Assembly (NCBI RefSeq): GCF_023238445.1
Contig: NZ_CP096658.1
Span: forward strand, 3,596,001-3,660,000
Reading direction: 5' to 3'
Source of the DNA: Halorussus gelatinilyticus
GTDB lineage: Archaea > Halobacteriota > Halobacteria > Halobacteriales > Haladaptataceae
DNA: 64,000 nucleotides
Position 1 is the stretch's first letter. Every line of letters starts with the position of its first letter. This document shows positions 43,151 through 50,894 of the stretch, one piece after another. The position numbers and the translations under genes are program-made. The notes under the pieces are model-generated. The model ran no database searches and was not told where the DNA came from. It saw nothing but the letters and a program-made list of their open reading frames with translations.

Positions 43151-43425
43151 ATCAGTAACGATACCCGCTTCGGTTTCAGTCTCCCTTCAGTTCAGCCATA
43201 CACTCGGCGCAAACTTTCATATCACCCTGCCTGGCAAAGTCTTCTTTACCGTGATCGATTGAGTCGATTAGTTCTTTCGTGATAACATCTGGCGAGATGG
43301 TTTGAAGATCGTCCACATCGCGGCCGCATCGAGCACATTCTACCATGTGAATAAGCAACAAGGTCGCGGGTTATTATTATTAGCCACGAATCATACCGTC
43401 AACGCTGTAGCCTATCGTTACTGAT
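43151..43425. repeat. nested unit with perfect 13-bp inverted repeats
   Basis: ATCAGTAACGATA (43151-43163) and TATCGTTACTGAT (43413-43425) are exact inverted repeats on either side of the CXXC zinc-protein gene. A 10-bp direct repeat, TGAAATCATC, occurs at 43144-43153 and 43430-43439, close to both ends, and GCGCGAATCTTG recurs at 43117-43128 and 43506-43517. Confidence 0.6.
43176..43346 (-). CDS. 56-residue CXXC zinc protein
   Basis: Two zinc-binding knuckles, CARCG near the start (MVECARCGRDVDDLQ) and CAEC near the end (GDMKVCAECMAELKGD), are separated by about 35 residues rich in Asp, Ile and Lys. It resembles small plasmid-borne haloarchaeal zinc proteins that may bind DNA or proteins. 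ATG 43346 is chosen over 43361. It lies inside the inverted-repeat unit and is transcribed leftwards. Confidence 0.7.
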   Translation of the reverse strand: MVECARCGRDVDDLQTISPDVITKELIDSIDHGKEDFARQGDMKVCAECMAELKGD

Positions 43426-43702
43426 CTGTTGAAATCATCCTCTAAGTCGGCTACGCCTGTTCTGACAATAGCCTGGGACTTCGTTCAGCGTCTGCTACAG
43501 CGAAAGCGCGAATCTTGCATGGGAGTCCGTTGGCAAGCTAGGCAAGTCACCTTGACTGTTCGTCCCGGGACTGGGAGCGGTGCTCGGGAGGGTGTGTCCG
43601 CAGAGCGTGTCGGGGAGCGACCTGTCGATTACCACTTCACCCGGATTCCCTTCTCGTGGAATCGCTACGGGCCTTTATTGTCGTGCCCGCTCTACTATCG
43701 GT

Positions 43703-44173
43703 ATGACACTCGACGTATCCATCCCGGAGCCACCCGATCTCTCGAACCGGGGGCGACCGAGCGGTTTCGACTGGGAAGAATCGGAGACCCTCGGATCCGA
43801 GGACTTCTACCGCGAGGATCTCGAGAACCTCCTCCAGGAAGGCGCGTGGCGTGAGGGGTTCGAGGAGTGGGCGGAGTACACGAATCTCGACGAGGAGGAG
43901 GTCCGAGTCGTCGACGACCTTGACCTGTTCCAGGCCTTCGACTTCTACCGTGATCCAACGGACGACCACCTCCGCTTCGACGCCCCGACGGTGCCGGAGG
44001 ACTGGCGCGAGCGCGACGTGACCGAATCGCTCGATTCGAGTTCGGTCTCGGCCATCAACGGCGAGTTACATGACCTCGGCCGGGCCGTCCACGAGACACT
44101 CCAGAACTACCTCCAGCGGACCCGCGACGCCTCCGACCGGAACGAGGAACCCTTTGGCGAGCGCGAGGAGTAG
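43703..44173 (+). CDS. acidic cargo protein of unknown function
   Basis: 156 residues, strongly acidic, with a clear start MTLDVSIPEPPDLSNRGRPS. Blocks such as DFYREDLENLLQEGAWREGFEEWAEYT, DLDLFQAFDFYRDPTDDHLRFDAPT and the C-terminal helix AINGELHDLGRAVHETLQNYL look conserved rather than random. I have a memory of similar proteins on haloarchaeal plasmids but cannot name the family. ATG 43703 sits about 27 nt after a CTTTATTGTC TATA-like box, so it is probably leaderless. Transposon cargo. Confidence 0.7.
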   Translation: MTLDVSIPEPPDLSNRGRPSGFDWEESETLGSEDFYREDLENLLQEGAWREGFEEWAEYTNLDEEEVRVVDDLDLFQAFDFYRDPTDDHLRFDAPTVPEDWRERDVTESLDSSSVSAINGELHDLGRAVHETLQNYLQRTRDASDRNEEPFGEREE

Positions 44174-44607
44174 AGCGAGGTAACGGAGGAACGCGGGCGG
44201 TAGTACGGTGGGCGTAGGTGAGGCGGAGGGTGGAGTGGCGGACGGTGGTGAGCCGAGCGGTGGATTGGCGGGCGTTGGTGGGGTCAAGAAGCTCCAGAAG
44301 GTGGTCCGGGATGAAACCCTAACCGTAGCTAAATCCACCGAATACCGCGCGCGAACTACATGGGTCGTGCTCCCGAGCCATTGGCGACTCAGGAGGCCCT
44401 CTCGATCCAAGAGGTCTACACCCAGCAGTGGGAACCGAAGACCAGCAACAGCGCCAGGGCCGCCGGGATCGCGTCCGTCGGCGACTGAATCGTTTTCCTG
44501 GTCTTGGGGAGTGGCTTCGAGATCTGGGTCAGTCGGGAGGGGAAGTTCGACCCACATCTCCGATAGGCAGCCCTACTGTTATCCGTCTGAATCCCCTACC
44601 ATGATAT
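44174..44607 (+). other. cargo region without a supported gene
   Basis: About 430 nt between two cargo genes. A 44174-44280 stretch is G-rich with GGT/GGAG/GGC repeats. A 42-codon frame near 44359 (MGRAPEPLATQEAL...) reads as protein-like but has no neighbour or homologue known to me. No inverted repeat or RNA gene is seen. Confidence 0.4.
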
Positions 44608-44940
44608 ATGGCAGATGATAAACAGGGCCGAGATGAGCAAGCGGATGATCAAAAACGTCGCCAGCGAGAGCGGATGCAAGAGGAGGCACATACCCGTGCC
44701 GATGAAGAAGAGCCGATGCGCGTCGACTCTGGTGAGGGGCTTGGTGATCTTGATGAAGCGCTCAAATCGCACGACTATCCAGCCACGACAAATGAGTTGG
44801 TTGAAGCCTATGGCGATTATGAACTTGAAACTCAGGGCGGCAAGAAATCCCTGGAGGACGTGTTCGCTTTAACTGATGACGAAATGTATGACTCAGCCGA
44901 GGACGTTCACAGACGGCTACTGGAACTCATAGGCCGATAG
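44608..44940 (+). CDS. DUF5789-like small protein
   Basis: 110 residues. The first 45 residues are highly charged (DDKQGRDEQADDQKRRQRERMQEEA). The rest (LGDLDEALKSHDYPATTNELVEAYGDYELETQGGKKSLEDV) matches the pattern of the haloarchaeal DUF5789 family of unknown function. It is the last cargo gene before the transposase and is convergent with it. Codons are relatively A/T-ended, again hinting at transfer. Confidence 0.75.
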   Translation: MADDKQGRDEQADDQKRRQRERMQEEAHTRADEEEPMRVDSGEGLGDLDEALKSHDYPATTNELVEAYGDYELETQGGKKSLEDVFALTDDEMYDSAEDVHRRLLELIGR

Positions 44941-45059
44941 CACAACGGTCCAACACACTCATCTCGCAAATTGGACCGCCCGTGCTGAGGTAAACTCCGT
45001 CTGTGGTTACCTCTCTGCTGAATCCACTCTCTATATTCAGCAGTCCGTTCATCTCGGAA

Positions 45060-45911
45060 TCACGGACATTTGCCCCTCTCGTGTGAAATGGCGAGGCTTC
45101 GCTCCAGATTGTGAACGATGCACTTGATGACGAGTTCGCGGAACTGCTTCCACCAGAGGCGTGACCGAACGAATGCACCGAATTTCTGTTTGATCGCTGC
45201 ATTGACTGTCTCGTTCATATTCCGTCTATGGTAAAGATCGTTGTCCAGTCGTGCATTCCACGCCGTGTGGAGTGGGGTAAACTCCCGGTGCTTTATGAGC
45301 GGCCGAATATCGTGATTTCGGGCTAGCTGCCGGATCTTCTGGTCGTCGTATCCCTTGTCACCGGTCAACACCTCGATGGACGCTGCGTTCCGTTTCACCA
45401 CCTGTGGTGCAATCTGCGTATCGTGTTTTCGTGTCGTCGTCACGTGAACATCGAGCACGGCGTTGGTTGCTGTATCGACTAATAGCGTTGTCTTCAACTG
45501 CTGGATGGAGAGATTCGTTCGCTTCGTGTAGTGAGTTGATGCATGCGCCCGATCAAACCCGGATGCATCGATACCGGTGACACCGTTTAGCGGCAAGTCC
45601 GCAAGTGAAACGTTCAGCAGAACCCGCCAGACGGCCATCTCCAAGCGGGCGAACGCCTTACAGAGTGTCGAGGGTGCAGGGATCGAATCGAGATCGAGAG
45701 CGTCTCGAATCCGAGGCATCTCGATAAGTTCGTCAACGAGGTCGCGGTGCGTTGTCGTCTTCTTTACTTTCAGACAAAGCAAGACGACGTGTTGGCGAAG
45801 CGTGAACCGCTTCCGTGAATAGCGGGTTGAAAACCGTTCCACAGTACGGCGAGCCAACACCATAGCGCGTTCAACGAATCGAAGGAGTCGTGACTTCGGG
45901 AGAGCATCCAT
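45060..45911 (-). CDS. IS5-family transposase
   Basis: 283 residues from ATG 45911 (MDALPKSRLLRFVERAM); GTG 45929 would add six. The DDE catalytic set is visible: Asp in GIDASGFDRA, Asp in LTGDKGYDDQ, and Glu in the Y-x2-R-x3-E-x6-K signature YHRRNMNETVNAAIK. The N-terminus is the DNA-binding domain of the haloarchaeal IS5 group. The reading frame is intact, so the element may be active. It is transcribed away from the right end, whose inverted repeat starts 35 nt upstream of the GTG option. Confidence 0.93.
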   Translation of the reverse strand: MDALPKSRLLRFVERAMVLARRTVERFSTRYSRKRFTLRQHVVLLCLKVKKTTTHRDLVDELIEMPRIRDALDLDSIPAPSTLCKAFARLEMAVWRVLLNVSLADLPLNGVTGIDASGFDRAHASTHYTKRTNLSIQQLKTTLLVDTATNAVLDVHVTTTRKHDTQIAPQVVKRNAASIEVLTGDKGYDDQKIRQLARNHDIRPLIKHREFTPLHTAWNARLDNDLYHRRNMNETVNAAIKQKFGAFVRSRLWWKQFRELVIKCIVHNLERSLAISHERGKCP

Positions 45912-45964
45912 CTTCCCCCAACTACTCACCCGTCGTGTTTGTCAGCAAGGGTTTCAACAGGGCC

Positions 45965-45972
45965 CCGAGAGT
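45965..45972 (+). repeat. target-site duplication, right copy
   Basis: CCGAGAGT, identical to 42159-42166 and adjacent to the right inverted repeat of the transposon. Confidence 0.8.
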
Positions 45973-46054
45973 GATTTTCTACCTCGGCGCGTGGTGGCGC
46001 GTCGTCTCGTTCGCCGACAGAGAAACCGAAGCAATCAGTCGAATCCGCCGAATC

Positions 46055-47467
46055 TCAGACCGGAATCCGGTCTACGATGGTGTCCTCGTCCACGACCAGA
46101 TTGTAGGCCTCCTCGTCGTCGTTCCACAGCACCAGCACGTTTTCGAACGAGAGCAGGTCGCCGTACGCCGCACTCGCGAGGTCGGCGTTCATCGAGGTCT
46201 CGCGGGTCAGCACGGCGAAGTGGTCCTCGGCCTCGCTCCCGTCGCTGATTTTGAACAGGGGATTGCGGTCGCCCTCCGACAGCGAGTGGCTGAGTTTGAG
46301 CGCCACGAGGTCGATGCGCCCGGTGACGTGGCGGTCCATGTCGGCCATCTTGGCGACGTGTTCGGTGTCGAGGTCGAACTCGACTTTGCGGGTCCCGTCG
46401 GGGCGCAGAATCGAGTAGGAGAACTGCACGTCCACGTTGACGAACTCGCCCGACGCGCCCGCGGCCTCGTCGAGTTTGCGCTGGAACGCGGGCACCTCCA
46501 CGTCGGGTTTCACGTCGAAGGACCACCCGCGGTCGGTCGGGCGCTCGCCGGGCCAGAGCCGGAGCGTCGGGGAGAACACCGTCGCGGCCCCGGCGTCGTC
46601 CGCCACGGCGCGCTCGACCCGCCGAAGCCCGATGCTGGTCTCGCGGTCGGCGGGTTCGAGCGCGACGACAGAGCCGTCCTCGGCGAGGAAATCGAGGTAG
46701 CGCCGGACGACCGCGGCGGGGTCGTCGAGTTCGTTCAGGACGTTGGCGAACAGCACGAGGTCGTACGGCTCGTCCGAGTCCGGTTCGAACTCCTCGGCGC
46801 GCTCGCGGTGGACGTCGGCGTGGAAGTTCCGGTCGGCGTCCGCCAGCAGGTGGTCGAACACGTCCGCGGCGGCGCTGGGTTCCACCGCGTCGTACTCCAC
46901 GAGAGCGTCGTCCGGCAGGTAGTCGGCGAGACCGAGCGCCGGACCGCCGACGCCCGCGCCCACGTCGAGAATCCGGAGTCGGCGGTCGAGTAGGCCTTCC
47001 TCGGCGAGTTCGTGGACGACGTACTGGACCGCGGCGTAGTTGTCCGGCAGGTGGTAGATGGCGTAGGCGAGCGCGACCACCTTGTCGTACTCGACGGGGT
47101 TGTTCCGGAAGTAGTCGGATTTGAGTCGCTGGATGGTGTTCCGAAGCCGGTTGCCCGACTCGCCCTCGTGCCAGTCGGGACCGAACCGCTCGACCAGCAG
47201 GTCCTCAAGCTCCATGCCGTACTCCGGCGGGAACGCCTCGACGCTCCGGAACGTCGGCGCGATAGGCCCCTCCGCGACCGGTTCGAAGGTCCGGTCCTCG
47301 CGCTCGACCAGTCCGAGCGAGGGCGCTTCCTCGCGGAGAATCTGGCGGACGACGCCGGGATGCGGCCGGCTGTCGATGTATTCGGAAATCTCGTCGGCGT
47401 CGATGGGTCGGACCTCCCGGAGGTACTTCGCGTTCTCCCGGACCTTCCGTCGTAGTTCGTCGTTCAT
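46055..47467 (-). CDS. Rsm22-like class I methyltransferase
   Basis: 470 residues. A helical N-terminal domain includes ALAYAIYHLPDNYAAVQYVVHELAEE, the stretch that defines Rsm22-type small-ribosomal-subunit-associated methyltransferases. The SAM-binding Rossmann core follows (ILDVGAGVGGPALGLADYL, then DLVLFANVLNELDDPAAVV and VVALEPADRETS). The C-terminal 150 residues are beta-rich. Its ATG overlaps the tyrA stop as ATGA. The four-cysteine cluster of some Rsm22 proteins is not evident. A role in ribosome or rRNA methylation is inferred only. Confidence 0.75.
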   Translation of the reverse strand: MNDELRRKVRENAKYLREVRPIDADEISEYIDSRPHPGVVRQILREEAPSLGLVEREDRTFEPVAEGPIAPTFRSVEAFPPEYGMELEDLLVERFGPDWHEGESGNRLRNTIQRLKSDYFRNNPVEYDKVVALAYAIYHLPDNYAAVQYVVHELAEEGLLDRRLRILDVGAGVGGPALGLADYLPDDALVEYDAVEPSAAADVFDHLLADADRNFHADVHRERAEEFEPDSDEPYDLVLFANVLNELDDPAAVVRRYLDFLAEDGSVVALEPADRETSIGLRRVERAVADDAGAATVFSPTLRLWPGERPTDRGWSFDVKPDVEVPAFQRKLDEAAGASGEFVNVDVQFSYSILRPDGTRKVEFDLDTEHVAKMADMDRHVTGRIDLVALKLSHSLSEGDRNPLFKISDGSEAEDHFAVLTRETSMNADLASAAYGDLLSFENVLVLWNDDEEAYNLVVDEDTIVDRIPV

Positions 47468-48279
47468 GAGTCGTCTGCCTCCGTCGGGGTCGCTTCGCTC
47501 GCGTTCGCGTCCTCGTCGGCCGCGTTCTGCCTCTCCTCGCTCGCTTCTCGGTACAACTGCGCGAACTCGTCTCCGTCTCCCGCCGCGTCGGCGAGGCGCG
47601 CGGCCGCCTGTGCGACCCGGTCCGCGCCGTCGAACGTCGCCTGAATCTCGGCGTAGACCGCGGGCGCGTTGCCCGTGACCTGCTCGGCGACCGCCGAGAG
47701 GTCCTCGAATATCGGCGTCGTCAGTCCCTCGGGCACCTCCTCGGCGGCCAGCGCGAACGAGAGGACCGCGGCGTGGGTCCCGGCCTGAACCGTCTCCATC
47801 GCCGAGTCGTGTTCGTCGGGCGTCGTCTCGACCAGTCGGTTGCCCGCCGTGGCGAGCGCGTCCAGAATCCTCTCGGTGACGGGACCGGACTCGTCGGCGA
47901 CGACCGCGACGTTGCCGGGCGCGTTCGACGCCGCGAACAGCGGGTGGAGGCTCACGCGCTCGCGGTCCGGCGCGACCTCGCCCATCGCGGCCACGGGGTC
48001 GGCCATCCGGCCGGTCACGTCGAGTAGCGCGCGCTCGGCGTTCGGCGCGTGGCGCTCGATGGCCTCGCCGGCGGCCGACATCGGGACCGCGACGCAGACC
48101 GCCTCGAACGACTCGTCGGTCGAGAGCGGGACCGCGCGGCCGCCGACCGCGTCGGCGGCGGCTTCCGCGACCTCGGGGTCGGTGTCGGCGAACGCCACGT
48201 CCGCGTCGTCGAGTTCCGCGGCGACGACGCCGCCGACCCACCGACCCATCTCGCCCGCGCCGACGACGAGTAGCTTCAT
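47464..48279 (-). CDS. tyrA: prephenate dehydrogenase
   Basis: 271 residues. An N-terminal NAD-binding Rossmann fold (LLVVGAGEMGRWVGGVV), then LLDVTGRMADPVAAMGEV and the catalytic-region motif SLHPLFAASN with the conserved His. Converts prephenate to 4-hydroxyphenylpyruvate, the committed step to tyrosine. The length and the absence of a fused chorismate mutase fit a single-domain archaeal TyrA. The C-terminus is an acidic tail. It is coupled (ATGA) to the Rsm22-like gene downstream. Confidence 0.88.
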   Translation of the reverse strand: MKLLVVGAGEMGRWVGGVVAAELDDADVAFADTDPEVAEAAADAVGGRAVPLSTDESFEAVCVAVPMSAAGEAIERHAPNAERALLDVTGRMADPVAAMGEVAPDRERVSLHPLFAASNAPGNVAVVADESGPVTERILDALATAGNRLVETTPDEHDSAMETVQAGTHAAVLSFALAAEEVPEGLTTPIFEDLSAVAEQVTGNAPAVYAEIQATFDGADRVAQAAARLADAAGDGDEFAQLYREASEERQNAADEDANASEATPTEADDS

Positions 48280-48331
48280 CGAGAGGGGATAGCCGGTCGG
48301 GTCTCAAAAGGGGTTCGCTACGAGTCGTTCG

Positions 48332-48994
48332 CTACTGCAGCGAGCGCGCCATCTCCAGTTCGCCGACCGCGCCGCCGGTCGGCTCGAACCCGGCCCCGCG
48401 GTAGAGACCGACCGCCGGGCGGTTCGTGCGCTCGACCGAGAGCCAGACGCGCTCGACGCCCGCCGACCGGCCCCGGCCGAGGAGCGTCCGGAGGAGCGCG
48501 GTCCCGACGCCCGCCCCGCGGTACTCGGGGTGGACGAACAGCGCGAGTTCGTGGCCCGGCCCGCCGTCGAGCAGGATGCCGTGGCCGACCGCGCCGTCCC
48601 CGTGCCACGCGACGACCCCGATGCCCTCGTGGAGTCTGTCGAGCCACTCGGCCCGTCGCCGGGGGTTCGCGGGCGGGATGCCCTGCGCGCGTCCGCCCGA
48701 CTCGAAGGCGTCGTACATCGCCCCCAGCGCGTCGCGGGCGTCCGAGGCGGGAGCGTCGCTCGCGGACTCGCTCGCCGACTCACCATCGGATTCCACCGAC
48801 TGCACGTCGGAATCCGCCGACTTTCCGTCTGACTCCGCCGATTCCTCGCCCGACTCCGCCGACTCCCCGCCGGCGCAAAGTCGGAGTACGCGACCCTCGT
48901 CGTCGGTGAACGTCCGCGGCGGCGCGGGGAACTCCTCGGCGTCTACTTCCGCGTCCGCCGCGTCCAGTTCGGCGTCGGTGGCGTCCGCGCTCAT
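48332..48994 (-). CDS. GNAT acetyltransferase with acidic serine-repeat insertion
   Basis: 220 residues. The C-terminal half is a clear GNAT domain (ALFVHPEYRGAGVGTALLRTLL with the acetyl-CoA loop, VWLSVERTNRPAVGLYRGAGFEPTG). Between the first strand and the second helix there is a roughly 35-residue Ser/Glu/Asp-rich segment (about 44-80) built from repeats such as SAESGEESAESDGK. It probably loops out as a disordered acidic tether. The acceptor is unknown. Confidence 0.82.
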   Translation of the reverse strand: MSADATDAELDAADAEVDAEEFPAPPRTFTDDEGRVLRLCAGGESAESGEESAESDGKSADSDVQSVESDGESASESASDAPASDARDALGAMYDAFESGGRAQGIPPANPRRRAEWLDRLHEGIGVVAWHGDGAVGHGILLDGGPGHELALFVHPEYRGAGVGTALLRTLLGRGRSAGVERVWLSVERTNRPAVGLYRGAGFEPTGGAVGELEMARSLQ

Positions 48995-49221
48995 CGTCCT
49001 CCGGCGCGCCCGCGCAGACCGAGCGGGTCGGAAAGCGGACCGTCAGTCGGCCCGGTGCGAAGCGAGTTGTACGGGGCTATCGACGTGAGTCGTCGTCCCA
49101 TTGCGACCCGACCCAGAACGTAGCGGGAGTTAAAGATAATGGTCTTTCATGATAAAAGTCGTAATATGCCCTTAGTTCACACGCTCGATGCGGGGCGTCC
49201 GCGACCCGGCCCGTCTCCGGG
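48995..49221 (+). other. intergenic region, AT-rich at its right end
   Basis: No supported gene. An AT-rich stretch at about 49134-49165 (TAAAGATAATGG..., TGATAAAAGTCG) stands out from the GC-rich surroundings and may contain promoter or terminator signals. Confidence 0.35.
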
Positions 49222-50451
49222 CTACTGGTTCCACGGCGCTTCGTCGGGGTCCACGATGCGTCGGCGCTCCTCGATGGCGTCGATTTTCTCCACGTCCTCG
49301 TCGTCCAGTTCCACGCCGAGGCTGAGCCAGTTCTCCCGGAGGTGTTCCTCGCTGGTCGCCTTCGGGATGGCGGTGACCCCCTTCTCGCGGAGCCACGCGA
49401 GACTGACTTGTTGGGGCGTCGCGTCGTGCTTCTCGGCGACCTCCTGTAGCGCGTCCACGTCCGACACGTCGCCGCGGGCGATGGGCGAGTAGGCGACCAG
49501 TTCCACGTCCACGTCGTCCTGCGCGCAGAACTGCTGGAGTTCGGTCTGCGGGAGCAGCGGATGCATCTCGACCTGATTGGCGAAGACGGGGTCGTCCGAG
49601 ACCTCGACGGCCTCTTCGAGCAGGTCCACGGTGAAGTTGCTCACGCCGATTTCGTCTATCGTCCCCTCCTCGCGGAGTTCGGCGAAGGCGTCGAGCGTGT
49701 CCTCGGCCTCGTACTCGTCCGTGGGCCAGTGGACGTACAGCAGGTCCAGCGACTCGACGCCGAGGCGGTCCAGGCTCTCCTCCGCGCTGGTCAACACGTG
49801 GTCGAAGTCGAGGTTGTCGGGACTGACCTTGGTCGCCAAGAAGACGTCCTCGCGGTCCACGTCGGACTCCGCGATGGCGTCGCCGACCGCTTCCTCGTTG
49901 TGGTACCCCTCGGCGGTATCGACGTGCCGGTAGCCCATCCCGAGCGCCCGCCCGACCGCCTCGACGCACTCGTCGTACTCCTCCATCTGGTACGTGCCGA
50001 GTCCGAACATCGGCATCCCGTGGGTCGTCGGCGGCGAGAGCGCGGCGACCTCCTCGTCACGCTCCTCGGTCTCGGATTCGCCCGTCTCGGAGTCGGTCGC
50101 CTCCGTCTCCTCGGCGGCCTCCGCGTCCTCGGCCTCGATTTGGCTCTCGGCGTCCATCTCCTCGCGGTCGGTCTCCCCGCGCTCGGGGGGTTCCTCCTCC
50201 GCCTCGGCCGCTCCGGACTCGCCTTCCTCCGTCTCGCTCTCGCCGGGAGTCGCGCGCTCGCGGATTTCGCTGGCGGCCTCGGTCAGTTCGTCGTCCCCGC
50301 CCTCGATGGCCTCCGCCCCGTCGTCCTTCTGTCGCCCGAGGACGAACCCCATCGCGAAGGCGAGCGCGAACGGCAGTCCTTTCCGGAGAATGCCGCCGCC
50401 CTCGCCCGGTTCCTCGCGTGGCTCCTCGGTCTGAAGTCGCTGTCGAAGCAT
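49222..50451 (-). CDS. membrane-anchored aldo/keto reductase with long acidic linker
   Basis: 409 residues from ATG 50451. The N-terminus has a basic stretch and one hydrophobic helix (GLPFALAFAMGFVLGRQ, about 25-42). About 95 residues of Glu/Asp/Ser-rich low-complexity linker follow, and then a complete aldo/keto reductase (from about 140: GMPMFGLGTYQMEEYDECVEAV). The AKR tetrad is intact: Asp and Tyr in YRHVDTAEGYHNEEA, Lys in LATKVSPDN, His in YVHWP. NADPH-dependent carbonyl reduction is the family role. An alternative is separate initiation at an internal Met, giving a soluble AKR, but the frame is continuous. Confidence 0.85.
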   Translation of the reverse strand: MLRQRLQTEEPREEPGEGGGILRKGLPFALAFAMGFVLGRQKDDGAEAIEGGDDELTEAASEIRERATPGESETEEGESGAAEAEEEPPERGETDREEMDAESQIEAEDAEAAEETEATDSETGESETEERDEEVAALSPPTTHGMPMFGLGTYQMEEYDECVEAVGRALGMGYRHVDTAEGYHNEEAVGDAIAESDVDREDVFLATKVSPDNLDFDHVLTSAEESLDRLGVESLDLLYVHWPTDEYEAEDTLDAFAELREEGTIDEIGVSNFTVDLLEEAVEVSDDPVFANQVEMHPLLPQTELQQFCAQDDVDVELVAYSPIARGDVSDVDALQEVAEKHDATPQQVSLAWLREKGVTAIPKATSEEHLRENWLSLGVELDDEDVEKIDAIEERRRIVDPDEAPWNQ

Positions 50452-50573
50452 GGTCGGAGTTCGGCAGTCCCACACTTGCCGGTTGTGGCTGGTCTCCGGG
50501 CGGAACAGGGAGAGAGGGCGTGAATTGTCGAGATGACGAATACAGCTAGCCGGAAAGCCGAGTAAACGTCAGC

Positions 50574-50760
50574 TTCAGGCTTGAGCAACGGATTCTACCG
50601 CACAGCACCGCACCGCGACAGCCACGTCCTCCCCAACCGATTGCGTTGCTCGGTCTCCACTCCGTTCCGACCTGCGCTACTCGTCCACCGTCGGACAAAC
50701 CGCGTCCGACGAGTCGTGCACTCACGTCCGTTCGCACAGACGCCAGCGCGCGCCGGGAGG
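50574..50760 (+). repeat. dispersed intergenic repeat, copy C
   Basis: CTTCAGGCTTGAGCAACGGA, ACCGCACAGCACCGCACCGCGAC, CCTCCCCAACCGATTGCGTTGCTCGGTCTCC and CTGCGCTACTCG repeat the core of copies A and B. A perfect hairpin follows at 50690-50710 (arms GTCGGAC/GTCCGAC), and then CGCACAGACGCC...GGGAGG, shared with copy B. The second hairpin of copies A and B is not clear here. It fills most of the 440-nt gap (50452-50894) before the ATP-grasp gene. Confidence 0.65.
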
Positions 50761-50894
50761 TCGGTGTCCCGAAGTCCACGCAAACCAACACCGAGAAGTC
50801 GCCGGAGAGATTCCGACCGGCCCGAATCGTCGTAGTCCCCGGACGGCCTTGCCGACTCGGACGGCTTTTAGCACGCGAGACGCCAACCTCGGGT

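Larger units (their letters stand above)
42167..45964. mobile_element. IS5-type transposon with cargo genes
   Basis: The ends match as inverted repeats: left GGCTCTGTTGAAACCCTT (42167-42184) and, on the other strand, right GGCCCTGTTGAAACCCTT (45964-45947), 17 of 18 identical. They are bounded by an 8-bp direct duplication, CCGAGAGT. An IS5-family transposase lies at the right end, and about 2.9 kb of other genes lie between it and the left end. Removing the element plus one duplication rejoins the M24 peptidase 3' flank to the methyltransferase 3' flank cleanly. IS5 elements are normally near 1.0-1.2 kb. No second left end was found beside the transposase (44930-45060). Confidence 0.75.

Noticed and set aside
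44066-44557. 163-residue minus-strand frame within the transposon
   Set aside because: Overlaps the end of the acidic cargo gene, Pro/Leu-rich, without domain; kept as unassigned DNA.
50581-50835. 84-residue frame in repeat copy C
   Set aside because: Same Arg/Ser-rich character as frames in the other repeat copies; no start signal or family.
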